DNA of 64,000 nucleotides from Streptomyces sp. MH60 (GTDB lineage: Bacteria > Actinomycetota > Actinomycetes > Streptomycetales > Streptomycetaceae), in assembly GCF_002939385.1 (NCBI RefSeq), contig NZ_MULI01000025.1, positions 24,498 through 88,497 of the forward strand. The letters run 5' to 3'. The position numbers and the translations under genes are program-made. Positions 53,140 through 62,533 of this stretch are shown here, in pieces. The notes beneath the pieces are model-generated. The model was not told the origin of the DNA, did not search any database, and worked only from the letters and a program-made list of their open reading frames with translations. Positions within the stretch are counted from its first letter, which is position 1. Each line of letters begins with the position of its first letter.

Positions 53140-53898
53140 TCAGGCATCCTCCGACGCGGTCCGCGGCCCACCGCGGTGGAGCGTGGCGCGCAGGGTCATC
53201 CGGTCCGCGCGGACCCGGATCGACTCGGCGTCCACCGGTCGGCCGTCCGCCAACCGGGTCAGCCGCTCCAGGGCGAACACCGCCGCCCCCGGCTCGATCC
53301 CCAGCAACCGCGCCGTGCCCGGGTCCGCGTTGACCGCGTGCACGGCCACCTCGGCCCGCCCGAGCCCGACACCGGCGGCCTCCTCGACCAGGTCGAACAC
53401 ATCACGGTCCCGCAGGTCGCCGGCGAGCACGGCACGGCCGACGTCGTCGGTCAGGTAACTGGTGTCCAGCGACAGCGGCAGCCCGTCCAGCCACCGCAGC
53501 CGCTCCACGTACACACCGCCCGCGCCGGCCGGCACCTCCAGACGGGTGGCGATCGCGGCGGGCAGCACCGGCACCTCGGCGGCGACCCGCACCTCGTTGG
53601 TCACGGTGCCGCGCCCGGTCAGTTCCTCGGCCAGCCCGGTCAGCCGGTCGAGGCCGTGCCCGTACTTCGGCAGCAGCACCGTCGTCCCGATCCCGCGCCG
53701 CCGGGTGATCAGACCCTCCTCGCGCAGCAGCCCCAGGGCGTCCCGCACGGCGTTGCGCGAGGCACCGAACCGGCGGCCCAGATCCCGCTCGTCGGGCAGC
53801 GTGCCGTCGGCGAAGGCACCGCCCGTGATCTGCTGCCGCAGTACGTCGGCCAGCTGCCGGGCCCGCTCCGCGCGCGGCCGTCCCCCATGGTGGTCCAT
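53140..53898 (-). CDS. GntR-family regulator (HutC/UTRA type)
   Basis: 252 residues. Winged helix (LPDERDLGRRFGASRNAVRDALGLLREEGL) followed by a UTRA-type ligand domain. ATG 53898 is chosen; two upstream in-frame starts (53907 GTG, 53922 ATG) are possible, and no RBS decides. It probably controls the coupled TauE transporter. Confidence 0.8.
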   Translation of the reverse strand: MDHHGGRPRAERARQLADVLRQQITGGAFADGTLPDERDLGRRFGASRNAVRDALGLLREEGLITRRRGIGTTVLLPKYGHGLDRLTGLAEELTGRGTVTNEVRVAAEVPVLPAAIATRLEVPAGAGGVYVERLRWLDGLPLSLDTSYLTDDVGRAVLAGDLRDRDVFDLVEEAAGVGLGRAEVAVHAVNADPGTARLLGIEPGAAVFALERLTRLADGRPVDAESIRVRADRMTLRATLHRGGPRTASEDA

Positions 53899-54023
53899 GC
53901 CGCTCACGGTAACCCGAACCATGTTTCGCCGACGTTACGCCACCCCTGCTGACCTGCGAAAACGTCTGACCTGCGGGTTCGCGGGGGAGCGCGGCGCGCT
54001 TCGCCACCCGGCCCGCGGGACGC

Positions 54024-54887
54024 TCACCGCGCGGTGCGCAGATCCACGCCGCGCCGGGCCAGGTTCAGCACTCCCACGACGATGAGCGCCACCCCGAGCA
54101 GCTGCGGCACGACCCACCAGTCGCCCCGTATGTCCTCCCGGTACAGGACCACGCCGAGCAGCAGGCTCACCGTCGCGTCGCCCAGCGTGAGGGCGGGCTG
54201 CGAGGCGACGAGCGGACCGCCCTGCATAGCGTGCTCCAGCAGGAGCACGGCACACACCCCGGCCACCGCGAAGCCGTAGGTCTGCCAGGCGGTGAAGAAG
54301 CCGACCAGGCCGTCGGCGTCCAGGACACGCATGGAGTCCTTCATCAGTCCGGCCGTCAGCGCGTAGCACACCGCCGTGGCCGCGCCGAGGCACCCGGCAC
54401 GGGCCTTGCCGACCGGGCGCTTCAGACCGGCGGCGGCCAGCACCACGGCCGCTCCGGCACAGGCCGCCAGCGCCGGCACCCAGCGGTCCAGGGGCACGTC
54501 GGCCTTGCCGCCGTCCGGTGCGGCCGAGGCCAGCGCGACACCGAGCCCCACGACCACTCCGCCGACGGCGAGCCACATGACCTCCGGCAGTCGGTTGCCG
54601 GTCAGCAGCGAGGCCAGCAGCAGGGCCAGTGGAAGCTCCAGCACGAACAGGGGCTGTACGAGTGACAACGGCCCCGTCGCCAGGGCGATCGCCTGACCCA
54701 CACCGGCCACCACGACGGCCAGCATGCCGCCGAGCCACACGGGGCGCCGCAACAGATCGAGGACGAGTCCGGGGCGGAACCCCTGGGACTGCGGCACGCT
54801 CAGCGCGGCGCGCCGCTGGAGCACGGTGGCCAGCGCGTTGCTGAAGGCGGCGAGGAGTGCGAAGAGCACCGGCAGTACAACACCCAT
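54024..54887 (-). CDS. DMT-superfamily transporter (EamA-like)
   Basis: 287 residues, about nine or ten hydrophobic segments (VLPVLFALLAAFSNALATVL; LFVLELPLALLLASLLTG). The duplicated EamA pattern is present. Start at ATG 54887, with GGTGG close upstream. Substrate unknown; it may export metabolites. Confidence 0.78.
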   Translation of the reverse strand: MGVVLPVLFALLAAFSNALATVLQRRAALSVPQSQGFRPGLVLDLLRRPVWLGGMLAVVVAGVGQAIALATGPLSLVQPLFVLELPLALLLASLLTGNRLPEVMWLAVGGVVVGLGVALASAAPDGGKADVPLDRWVPALAACAGAAVVLAAAGLKRPVGKARAGCLGAATAVCYALTAGLMKDSMRVLDADGLVGFFTAWQTYGFAVAGVCAVLLLEHAMQGGPLVASQPALTLGDATVSLLLGVVLYREDIRGDWWVVPQLLGVALIVVGVLNLARRGVDLRTAR

Positions 54888-54953
54888 CCACCGATACTCA
54901 CCCCGATCGCCCCCGGCCGCGCGCCGCGTCACGTCCGGGGCGCCGGGGACTGC

Positions 54954-55811
54954 TCAGCTGTCGCTCTGCCCGGAGGCAGCCTCGGCCGCGGGGTCCTGCT
55001 TCCGCTCGGGCACGGCGGCCTCGGTGGCGGTGTAGTAGACCGAGGTGCCCTGCTTGGTGCGCTGGGCCTGGTTCTTGGCGACGAGTCCCTCGAGCGTGGT
55101 GCGCACGACCGTGGTCTTGACAGTCCGTCCGGAGTGGGCCTCGCTCAGCGCCGTGGTGACCTCGGCGGCGGACCGCGGTTCCCGCTGCCCGGCGAGGTGC
55201 TCGCGCACCAGCTCCACCAGGGTCGGCCGGCCCGCGTCCCGTGCCGCCGCCTTCTTCGCCGCGGGCTTCCCGGCGCTCTTGGCGGCGGTCTTGGTGGCCG
55301 ACTTGGCGGGTGACTTCTCGGTCGCCTTGGCGGGTGCCTTCTCGGTCGTCTTGGCGGATGCCTTGGCGGGTGACTTGTCGGCCGTCTCGGTGGTCGTCGT
55401 GGCGGTCGACCTGGTGGCCTTCTTCGCCGTCGGCTTCGAGGCCGGCTTGGCACCCGGCTTCGAGGCCGCCGCGCGCTTGGGCGCGGCGGTGGCCTTCTTG
55501 CTCCGCATCGACTTGCCCGCGGCCGACCGCGAGGCGGCACCGCCACGCGGAGCCGGCACCGTGGCCGCCTCGGTCGCGGCGGCGGGCTCCGGCGCGGCGG
55601 CGGACTGCGGCGGCGCGGTGATGCCGAGGGCCTGCTGCATGTTCACCAGCAGTGCGTGGTCGTGCTGCAGCGCGGCCAGTTGCTGCTGGAGAGCCGTGAT
55701 CTCCGCGCTGACACGTTCCTGCTCCTTGACGTTGCGCTCCAGGTCGTCGGTCACCTGGACGCTGTACTGCGACGCCAGTTCCGTGGCGGACTGCATCGTG
55801 CTCTCGGACAT
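54954..55811 (-). CDS. Histone-H1-like protein with coiled coil and C-terminal winged helix
   Basis: 285 residues in three parts. About 1-65 is a predicted coiled coil (LERNVKEQERVSAEITALQQ). About 85-195 is Ala/Lys/Pro-rich repeats (KSPAKASAKTTEKAPAKATE, SAGKPAAKKAAARD), like H1 or HupS tails. About 195-265 is a winged-helix-like domain (TLVELVREHLAGQREPRSAAEVTTAL). Coiled coil plus wHTH plus basic tail suggests a nucleoid or gene-regulatory protein. ATG 55811 follows AAGGAGAGTCC. No HU domain is present, so it is not HupS. Confidence 0.8.
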   Translation of the reverse strand: MSESTMQSATELASQYSVQVTDDLERNVKEQERVSAEITALQQQLAALQHDHALLVNMQQALGITAPPQSAAAPEPAAATEAATVPAPRGGAASRSAAGKSMRSKKATAAPKRAAASKPGAKPASKPTAKKATRSTATTTTETADKSPAKASAKTTEKAPAKATEKSPAKSATKTAAKSAGKPAAKKAAARDAGRPTLVELVREHLAGQREPRSAAEVTTALSEAHSGRTVKTTVVRTTLEGLVAKNQAQRTKQGTSVYYTATEAAVPERKQDPAAEAASGQSDS

Positions 55812-55891
55812 GGTGGGGACTCTCCTTGGTTCGCGGCCGTGAAGGCTGACGCGCAGCCCTCAGTTGTTGCCCTGTTCGCTGCCGAGTCGGT

Positions 55892-55919
55892 ATACCACGT
55901 ATGGCCGCCCTCGTGGTAT
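55892..55919. promoter_or_regulatory. Inverted repeat ATACCACG-N12-CGTGGTAT
   Basis: Two exact 8-bp arms at 55892-55899 and 55912-55919, about 80 nt before the H1-like gene. The first arm overlaps the palindrome GGTATACC (55889-55896). It is a likely binding site of an unidentified regulator, or of the product itself. Confidence 0.4.
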
Positions 55920-55966
55920 GTGCCGCCGCAACCCAGTGCGTGTGTTCGGACCACGGAGAGAGGTGC

Positions 55967-56305
55967 TCAGCCGCCCGCGGGCACCTCCACGACCTTCCCG
56001 TGCTCGTCGACGGTATGTGTCTGCCAGTAGGTGTCCCACTTGTCGCCGACGTGTTCCGGGACCTTGCCCTCGGGGTAGCGGGTGTAACCCTCGGGCGGCT
56101 CCTCGCCGTTGGGCACACATGCGCTGCCGGTGCCGCCGATGCTCAGGACCGGGTACTCACCGCCGCCGCAGCTGGCCTCCTCCATGGAACAGCCGGTCAG
56201 CACCGCCGCGGCGGCGGCACAGGCCAGGACGAGACCACGGACGGACCGCCCGGTGCGGACGGCGGACGCGGTCGACGGTCGGTGAAGCAGGTGAGTGGTA
56301 CGCAC
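55967..56305 (-). CDS. Small lipoprotein
   Basis: 112 residues. A signal with lipobox VLTGC (Cys near residue 39), then a short body with two further cysteines and a Tyr/Trp-rich end (TRYPEGKVPEHVGDKWDTYW). GTG 56305 with AGGGAG upstream. Probably attached to the outer membrane face. Unknown function. Confidence 0.75.
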   Translation of the reverse strand: MRTTHLLHRPSTASAVRTGRSVRGLVLACAAAAAVLTGCSMEEASCGGGEYPVLSIGGTGSACVPNGEEPPEGYTRYPEGKVPEHVGDKWDTYWQTHTVDEHGKVVEVPAGG

Positions 56306-56340
56306 GGTTGGCTCCCTGAGGGGGGTGACTGGTGCGGCAA

Positions 56341-56362
56341 GCGTCCCCCGGCGGGGGGACGC
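56341..56362 (-). terminator. Terminator after the coiled-coil gene
   Basis: GCGTCCCCC (56341-56349) pairs perfectly with GGGGGACGC (56354-56362) around a 4-nt loop, 38 nt past the stop of the gene at 56400. A separate inverted repeat TGAGTA-N4-TACTCA sits at 56369-56384. Confidence 0.7.
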
Positions 56363-56399
56363 ACCTCATGAGTACGAGTACTCAATCGGACGAGCCGTA

Positions 56400-57353
56400 T
56401 TACCTGTCACGGTCGGCCAGGCGGTCCACCCGGCGCGCGCTCGCCCGGGCCTCCCGCTCGGCCCCCGCCACGGCGTCCGCGGCCGTGCGGCCCCGCTCCT
56501 CGGCCTCCCGCCGTTCCCGTTCGGCCCGTTCGAGGTCCTCATGTGCCGCGCGCAGCCGCTCCTCGGCGGCGGCCACCGTCTCGCGGACCCGGCCCAGTTC
56601 GTCGTCGGCCCGGCGGAACGACTCCCGCGCCTCGGCCTGCTCGGCGCGTGCGTCACGCAGGTGCCGTTCGGCCCGCTCGGCCTCCTGTTCGGCCTGCTCC
56701 CGTTCTTCTCGCCGTTTGCGGCGCCGCTCGGCGAGTTCGTCCTTCGCCCGGGTGCCGGACGCGGTGCGGGGGGACTTCGGGCGCGCGGTCGGCCGGGGTT
56801 CGGTCCGGGCGGGCTCCGGCGGAGCGGTGCCCGAAGGAAAGGCCGAGGGCGGGGTCAGGGAGACCTCCAGGCGTCCCCCGGCCCACCGGCCGGCCGCGTC
56901 CGGGTCCGCGAGGACCGCGCGCAGCGTCGACTCGACCTCCCGCTGCGCCGCCTGGGAGAGCCGCTGCCCGGCCTCGCCGGCGAGCTGTGCGGCCTGCCGG
57001 GAGAGGGCGGCGACGATCCGCCGGCGCTGCGCCGAGAGTTCCTTGAGCCCGGCGGCGTCCAGGGTGCGGTGTGCCTCGCGCAGCGCCTGCCCCAGCTCCA
57101 GGAACCGCCGGGTCTCCTCCGGCCGGGAGCGGGTCAGCAGATTCGCCGCCCACGCGGCGAGCGTGGGCCGGCGGGCGGCGTGGATGCGGCGGGCGTCCTC
57201 CTTGCGACCGGCGGTTCTGGCGGCCGCGGCGCGTTCCTCCCGACGGGAGACGAAGGCGGACGGAGGCGTGGCGTACAGCTCGTCCAGGACCTGCTCGACC
57301 GCTTCCGCGTCCCGGCCGTCCGTGTCCCGGCGATGCCCGCCCTTGGGCTGCAT
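56400..57353 (-). CDS. Charged coiled-coil protein, unknown
   Basis: 317 residues. The N-terminal 150 residues are helical and basic (AFVSRREERAAAARTAGRKED). The C-terminal 130 residues are nearly all Glu/Arg/Ala heptads (EEREQAEQEAERAERHLRDA). No enzyme motifs. Possibly a structural or cell-architecture protein. ATG 57353 with GGAGG 8 nt upstream. Confidence 0.7.
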   Translation of the reverse strand: MQPKGGHRRDTDGRDAEAVEQVLDELYATPPSAFVSRREERAAAARTAGRKEDARRIHAARRPTLAAWAANLLTRSRPEETRRFLELGQALREAHRTLDAAGLKELSAQRRRIVAALSRQAAQLAGEAGQRLSQAAQREVESTLRAVLADPDAAGRWAGGRLEVSLTPPSAFPSGTAPPEPARTEPRPTARPKSPRTASGTRAKDELAERRRKRREEREQAEQEAERAERHLRDARAEQAEARESFRRADDELGRVRETVAAAEERLRAAHEDLERAERERREAEERGRTAADAVAGAEREARASARRVDRLADRDR

Positions 57354-57444
57354 GGTCGCCGCCTCCGTTCTCCGCCGTCCGTCCTCTGTCGTCCCTCTCC
57401 GTGCCGACCGCGAGTCACCGGGACCGTCCCGGCGTCGATGCGGC

Positions 57445-58020
57445 CTACTTCGCCGCCGCCAGGTCGTCGTAGACGAGCAGGCCGTCCGACCGCAGCCGGA
57501 CACCCGGGGTGGGGGAGTGGGCCGTCAGCCGGCCGTCGTGCATGAGGTGGTCCGCCGGAGTGTCACGGGCCAGCACGGCGAAGTCGGCGATGAGACGTCG
57601 GTGGCAGCGCCACCACACCGCCTCGCCGCACATGACTGCGGTGCGCTCGTGTGCCGCCGAGGCCAGCAGCTCGTCCATCGCGGCGACGAACTCCGGCGAC
57701 CGTGTGTGCCCTGCGTACGCGCGAAAGGACGCGTTGCGCCAGACGACGTCGGGAGAGCCGGGCGCCGGCTTGCGGAACCCGCCCAGACGCCGCTCCCACC
57801 GGTAGTCGAGGCCCTCCTCGGGCATCCACTCGGCCAGCCGGTCCCGCAGCAGGTCGGGGTCGCGGCGGCTGCCGGGGGCGGTCCTGACGTCGACCACCGA
57901 CGTGACACCGGCACCACGCAGCAGTCCGGCCAGCTCCGCGCGGCCCGCGGTGCCGTGCCCGAACGTGACCAGATGGGGCTGCGCCATGTCGTCACCGGTC
58001 CCCACGCTGTCTGCGCCCAT
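57445..58020 (-). CDS. DUF488-family protein
   Basis: 191 residues. The family signature TFGHGTAGRAELAGLLRGAG, VVDVRTAPGSRRDP, and MCGEAVWWRCHRRLIAD is clear. DUF488 proteins are widespread and uncharacterised. ATG 58020 has AGAAGG upstream; an internal ATG at 57987 is an alternative. Confidence 0.85.
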   Translation of the reverse strand: MGADSVGTGDDMAQPHLVTFGHGTAGRAELAGLLRGAGVTSVVDVRTAPGSRRDPDLLRDRLAEWMPEEGLDYRWERRLGGFRKPAPGSPDVVWRNASFRAYAGHTRSPEFVAAMDELLASAAHERTAVMCGEAVWWRCHRRLIADFAVLARDTPADHLMHDGRLTAHSPTPGVRLRSDGLLVYDDLAAAK

Positions 58021-58035
58021 GCCTTCTGTCTACGG

Positions 58036-59037
58036 TCACCCGGGCGGCCCCGCGACCCGAACGGGGCCCACCCGGGCACGGTGCCGGGCCGCCGTCCGTC
58101 TGCCGAAGGTGCGCCGGTAGGCGTGCGGGCTGACTCCGGTGGTGCGCTTGAAGCGGTCACGGAAGGCCGTCGGCGAGCCGAAGCCGACCTGGGCGGCGAT
58201 GCGTTCCACGGAGTGCTCGGTGGTCTCCAGCAGGTGCTGCGCCTGCCGGACCCGGGCACGGTGCAGCCACTGCAGCGGGGTGCTGCCGGTCTGCTCCCGG
58301 AAGCGGCGGATCAGCGTCCGGGTGCTCATCCCGGCGTGGGCGGCGATGTCGGCGAGGGAGAGGTCGCTGGCCAGGTTCTCCCGCAGCCAGGTGAGCAGGG
58401 GTTCGAGGGCGGAACCGCGGGGCACGGGGGTGTAGTCGTGGACGATGAACTGGGCCTGGCCGCCTTCGCGTTCGAGCGGCGTCACCGACAGCCGGGCGGC
58501 GTGCGCGGCGACCGCCGAGCCGTAGTCGCGCCGGATCATGTGCAGGCACAGGTCCAGGCCCGCGGCGGCGCCGGCCGAGGTGAGGATTTGGCCGTTGTCG
58601 ACGTACAGGACGTCCGGGTCGACGTCGATGTCCGGATGGGCGTCGGCCAGGGCCTTCGCGGCGACCCAGTGGGTGGTGGCCCGCAGCCCGTCCAGCAGTC
58701 CGGTGGCGGCCAGCGGGAAGGTGCCGGAGCAGATGGAGGCGATCCGGGTGCCGTTCCCGGCGGCCGTGCGCAGCGCGTCGCGGACGGCGGGGGAGAGCGG
58801 TTCGGTGACGGCGGCCGTACCGGGGACGATGATGGTGTCCGCCTCCCGCAGCCCGTCCAGTCCCCAGGGCGCGCGCAGCGTGAACGCGCCGGCGTCGATC
58901 TCGGGGTGCTCGGCACACACCCGGATCCGGTAGCCGGGGCTGCCGTCGGGGAGCCGGGTACGGGTGAAGACCTCGATCGGGGTGGACAGGTCGAACGGGA
59001 TCACCCGGTCCAGCGCGAGAACGGCGACGGTGTGCAT
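58036..59037 (-). CDS. GlxA-type AraC-family regulator with DJ-1/PfpI domain
   Basis: 333 residues. Residues 1-180 are a DJ-1/PfpI-like domain (VAVLALDRVIPFDLSTPIEVF, ASICSGTFPLAATGLLDGL with the cysteine elbow). Residues about 225-320 are two AraC HTHs (LADIAAHAGMSTRTLIRRFREQTG, RIAAQVGFGSPTAFRDRFKR). Such regulators sense small carbonyl or amine compounds. It is divergent to the SGNH hydrolase and may control it. Confidence 0.88.
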   Translation of the reverse strand: MHTVAVLALDRVIPFDLSTPIEVFTRTRLPDGSPGYRIRVCAEHPEIDAGAFTLRAPWGLDGLREADTIIVPGTAAVTEPLSPAVRDALRTAAGNGTRIASICSGTFPLAATGLLDGLRATTHWVAAKALADAHPDIDVDPDVLYVDNGQILTSAGAAAGLDLCLHMIRRDYGSAVAAHAARLSVTPLEREGGQAQFIVHDYTPVPRGSALEPLLTWLRENLASDLSLADIAAHAGMSTRTLIRRFREQTGSTPLQWLHRARVRQAQHLLETTEHSVERIAAQVGFGSPTAFRDRFKRTTGVSPHAYRRTFGRRTAARHRARVGPVRVAGPPG

Positions 59038-59153
59038 GGCCGGAACGTACCTCCTCGCTGGTCGGTGACCGGCGGCCGTGGCGTTTTCCCGTGGGAAGCC
59101 GTCACTCCTGCCACGGGAGACCGAACCGGCCGTCCTGTCACGTTAAGTCATTT

Positions 59154-59170
59154 GCCTAATCGAATTAGGC
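59154..59170. promoter_or_regulatory. Inverted repeat GCCTAAT-CGA-ATTAGGC
   Basis: A perfect 7-bp inverted repeat with a 3-nt centre, 61 nt before the SGNH hydrolase gene and 117 nt before the glxA-like gene. It lies in the shared promoter region and is typical of MarR- or TetR-type sites. Confidence 0.55.
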
Positions 59171-59230
59171 CAGTGCACAATCGGTGAAGGGGAGAGCCGT
59201 ACACCCAGCCGCACCACCGCCGGAGACGAC

Positions 59231-60406
59231 ATGCACACCACGGACGACTGGATCACCACGCCCATCACCGGGGACCTCCTGCGGGGCGCCCTCGACCTGG
59301 AGCGCACCGAGCGCGGCCTGCTGCCGCACCGGCTGCCCGCCCGGGCCCGCGCGCAGAACAACGACGGACAGTTGGCCATGGCCGAGTCCCAGCCCTCCGG
59401 CGTACGCCTGGCCCTGCGCACCCGCGCCACCGTCCTCGAACTGGACACCCTGCCCACCAAGCGGGTCTACGTCGGTGTCCCGCCGCGCCCGGACGGTGTG
59501 TACGACCTGCTCGTCGACGGCCGACCGGCGGGCCGGGGCAGTGTGACGGGCGGCAACACCCTGACCATCGACCTGACCACCGGCACGGCGGGCGTCGAGC
59601 CCGGTCCGGTCGGCACCCTCCGCTTCGCGGACCTGCCCGAGGGCAGCAAGGACATCGAGATCTGGTTGCCGCACAACGAGACCACCGAACTCGTCGCCCT
59701 GCGCACCGACGCCCCCGTCGAGCCCGCCCCGGACCCCGGCCGCCGGGTCTGGCTGCACCACGGCAGCTCGATCAGTCACGGCTCCGACGCCGCGAGCCCC
59801 ACCACCACCTGGCCCGCCCTCGCCGCCTCCCTCGGCGGCGTGGAACTGATCAACCTGGGCCTGGGCGGCAGCGCCCTGCTCGACCCGTTCACCGCACGGG
59901 CGATGCGTGACACCCCCGCCGACCTGATCAGCGTGAAGATCGGCATCAACGTGGTCAACGCCGACCTCATGCGCCTGCGGGCCTTCGGCCCCGCCGTGCA
60001 CGGCTTCCTCGACACCGTGCGCGAGGGCCACCCCACCGCCCCGCTGCTGGTCGTCTCACCCATCCTGTGCCCCGTGCAGGAGGACACCCCCGGCCCCCTC
60101 GCCCCCGACTTCTCCGGCATCGCCGAGGGCCGCCTCCGGTTCGTCGCCACGGGTGACCCGGCGGACCGCGCGAGCGGGAAGCTGACCCTGAACGTCATCC
60201 GGGACGAGCTGTCCCGGATCGTCGCCGAACGGGCCGCCGACGACGAGAACCTGTACTACCTCGACGGCCGCGAACTGTACGGAGAGGCCGACGCGGCAGA
60301 CCTGCCCCTGCCGGACAACATCCACCCGGACGCCGCCACCCACCGCCTCATCGGCGAACGCTTCGCCAAGCTGGCCTTCGCCGACCGAGGAGCCTTCAGC
60401 GGCTGA
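59231..60406 (+). CDS. SGNH-fold (GDSL) hydrolase
   Basis: 391 residues, two parts: an N-terminal beta domain (1-170) as in carbohydrate esterases, then an SGNH hydrolase domain with HHGSSISHGSDA (nucleophile Ser in GxSxxxG), VKIGINVVNADL and DNIHPDAATH (Asp-x-x-His). It removes acyl groups from a sugar or lipid. No signal peptide. ATG 59231. Confidence 0.88.
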   Translation: MHTTDDWITTPITGDLLRGALDLERTERGLLPHRLPARARAQNNDGQLAMAESQPSGVRLALRTRATVLELDTLPTKRVYVGVPPRPDGVYDLLVDGRPAGRGSVTGGNTLTIDLTTGTAGVEPGPVGTLRFADLPEGSKDIEIWLPHNETTELVALRTDAPVEPAPDPGRRVWLHHGSSISHGSDAASPTTTWPALAASLGGVELINLGLGGSALLDPFTARAMRDTPADLISVKIGINVVNADLMRLRAFGPAVHGFLDTVREGHPTAPLLVVSPILCPVQEDTPGPLAPDFSGIAEGRLRFVATGDPADRASGKLTLNVIRDELSRIVAERAADDENLYYLDGRELYGEADAADLPLPDNIHPDAATHRLIGERFAKLAFADRGAFSG

Positions 60407-60409
60407 ACC

Positions 60410-60488
60410 CCATGGGCCGGTCCCATGGGCCGGTCCTCATGAGCGGGTCCTCACGGGCGGGTCCTCATGTGCCGGTCCTCATGGGTCA
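60410..60488. repeat. 14-bp tandem repeat (about 5 units)
   Basis: Units of the form CATGGGCCGGTCCT, with changes, fill the gap between the hydrolase and the amidotransferase genes (convergent). Confidence 0.8.
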
Positions 60489-60519
60489 GCCCTCCTGCGG
60501 AAGCCCGCCTGAGCGGTCC

Positions 60520-61221
60520 TCACGACCCGACGACGACCGCGGCGAAGCGACCGGCCACCTCGCGCCAGACCGCCTCGGCCGCGGGCTCGTCGCGTTCCGC
60601 CCGGCGGGAGAGCTCCACCGGGTCCAGCCCGCGGGCCCGGAGCCGTTCGGCGTCCCACGACCTCACCCGGTCCGCACCCGCCTCGGGGTGGAACTGCACG
60701 CCCCACGCCCGCTCACCGACCCGGAACGCCTGGTACGGGCACCGCTCGCTCGACATGAGCCACGCCGCGCCGGGCGGCAGGGCGGTGACGGCGTCCTGGT
60801 GGTGCTCGACCGCCGTCACCCGCTCCGGCAGCCCGGCGAAGAGCGGATCGGCAGCGGCCTCGGGCCGCACGGCCAACGGCGTGCTGCCGACCTCCGGTTC
60901 GCCGTGCTCGCCCCGCACCGTTCCGCCGGCGACCTGGGCGAGGAGCTGTCCGCCGAGGCAGATCCCGAAGACCGGGGTACCCCGCTCAACCGCCTCGGCG
61001 ACCAGGGCCCGGGTGGGTACGAGCCAGGGAGCGCGCTCGTCGTCGTCGGGCAGGTAGCCACCGCCGAGCACCAGCACGCCGTCGTGCGACGGACGCCGGG
61101 GGAGGGCCGCACCGGCGTACGCGTGCACCACGTCCAGTGTCACCCCGCCCGCGACCAGCCAGTCACCGAACCGGCCCGCTCCACCGCCCCGATGGTTCTG
61201 CACCACCAAGAGCCGCGACAT
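60520..61221 (-). CDS. Class I glutamine amidotransferase (GuaA-like)
   Basis: 233 residues. Catalytic Cys in GTPVFGICLGGQLLAQ (about residue 88) and the His-Glu pair in WGVQFHPEAG. It splits glutamine and hands ammonia to an unknown partner. Start is uncertain between ATG 61221 and GTG 61239; 61221 gives the typical N-terminus SRLLVVQNHRG. Confidence 0.88.
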   Translation of the reverse strand: MSRLLVVQNHRGGGAGRFGDWLVAGGVTLDVVHAYAGAALPRRPSHDGVLVLGGGYLPDDDERAPWLVPTRALVAEAVERGTPVFGICLGGQLLAQVAGGTVRGEHGEPEVGSTPLAVRPEAAADPLFAGLPERVTAVEHHQDAVTALPPGAAWLMSSERCPYQAFRVGERAWGVQFHPEAGADRVRSWDAERLRARGLDPVELSRRAERDEPAAEAVWREVAGRFAAVVVGS

Positions 61222-61411
61222 CTCCCCACCCCGCTTCACCTCGTCCGACTCGGCCTCGCCGCACGCGACGCGGCGGACCGTCCGCCCACCGTGTCACAGA
61301 CTGGCCGCCCGATGCGTCGGCTCACCTTCGAGGACGGTCAACAGCACCGGTACGTCCGCGAGTTCGGTGGACGCCACGGTGAGCGGGTCGGCGCCGTGCC
61401 GTCGGCCTGAC

Positions 61412-62533
61412 TCAGCGGCGTGCCAGGTACAGGGATACCGCCTTGTGCAGCACCCTGTTCAGCGGGTAGTCCCACTCGCCGAGGTACTCGACGGCCTGTC
61501 CGCCCGCGCCCACCTTGAACCGGAGCAGTCCCAGCAGGTGGTTGTCCTCGTCCAGGGTGTCGGTGATGCCGCGGAAGTCGTAGACGGCGGCGCCGCGTTC
61601 ATGGGCGTCGCACATCATCCGCCACTGGAGGGCGTTGTTGGGCTGCACCTCGCGCCGCCGGCTGGTGGACGCGCCGTAGGAGTACCAGACGTGTTCGCCG
61701 ACCGTCAGCATCGTGGCCGCGGCGAGCACCTCCCCGTCGTGATGGGCGAGGTACAGGCGCATGCGGTCCGGGTCCTCGGCGGTCAGCGCCTGCCACATCC
61801 GCCGGAAGTAGGCGAGGGGACGCGGTACGAACCGGTCCCGGCGCGCGGTCTCCACGTACAGCTCGTAGAAGGTGGGCAGATCCTCCTCGTCGCCCCGGAC
61901 GACCTTGACGCCGGCCTTCTCGGCCTTCTTGATGTTGCGCCGCCACTGCTGGTTGAAGTCGTTCTGCAGCTGCTCCAGCGACCGCCCCGCGAGCGGTACC
62001 TGGCACACGTGGCTCGGCTGGCCCGCGGCGAAGCCGTCCTCGCCGCCGGGCTCGGTGCGCCGCCAGCCCATCCCGCGCAGCCGCTCGGCGATGTCGTCGG
62101 CGCCGGGCTCGCGCACCGTCGCCTCCACGTCGCCCAGCCGCCGGGCACCCGGGTCGGCGATCGCCGCCTTGACCGCGTCGGCGCTCCAGCGCCGCGTCAC
62201 CACCGGCGGCCCCATCCGCACCATGAACGCGCCGCGTTCCCTCAGGTGCGCGAGCATCGGCTCCAGCCACCGCTCCAGACCGTCCGCCGTCCAGTCGATG
62301 ACCGGGCCCTCGGGCAGGTAGGCCAGGTACCGCTTCAGCCGCGGCAGCGGCCGCAGCAGCACCAGCCCGGCGCCCACCAGCTCTCCGCCCTCGTCGAACC
62401 AGCCCAGGCTCTCCGCCCGCCAGTCCGGCTTCACGTCACCCCAGGAGGGGACTTGGAGATGGCTCACGGAAGGCCGGGACGTGACGAAGCGCAGATGCTC
62501 CTCACGGGTGATCGGCTTCAGACGACAACTCAT
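61412..62533 (-). CDS. femX: FemX/FemAB-family aminoacyltransferase
   Basis: 373 residues. Two GNAT-like lobes with the family blocks LVGAGLVLLRPLPRLKRYLAYLPEGP (split) and RRNIKKAEKAGVKVVRG and YDFRGITDTLDEDNHLLGLL. In Streptomyces, FemX adds glycine to the L,L-diaminopimelate of lipid II from Gly-tRNA. ATG 62533 has AGAGGGA upstream. Confidence 0.9.
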   Translation of the reverse strand: MSCRLKPITREEHLRFVTSRPSVSHLQVPSWGDVKPDWRAESLGWFDEGGELVGAGLVLLRPLPRLKRYLAYLPEGPVIDWTADGLERWLEPMLAHLRERGAFMVRMGPPVVTRRWSADAVKAAIADPGARRLGDVEATVREPGADDIAERLRGMGWRRTEPGGEDGFAAGQPSHVCQVPLAGRSLEQLQNDFNQQWRRNIKKAEKAGVKVVRGDEEDLPTFYELYVETARRDRFVPRPLAYFRRMWQALTAEDPDRMRLYLAHHDGEVLAAATMLTVGEHVWYSYGASTSRRREVQPNNALQWRMMCDAHERGAAVYDFRGITDTLDEDNHLLGLLRFKVGAGGQAVEYLGEWDYPLNRVLHKAVSLYLARR

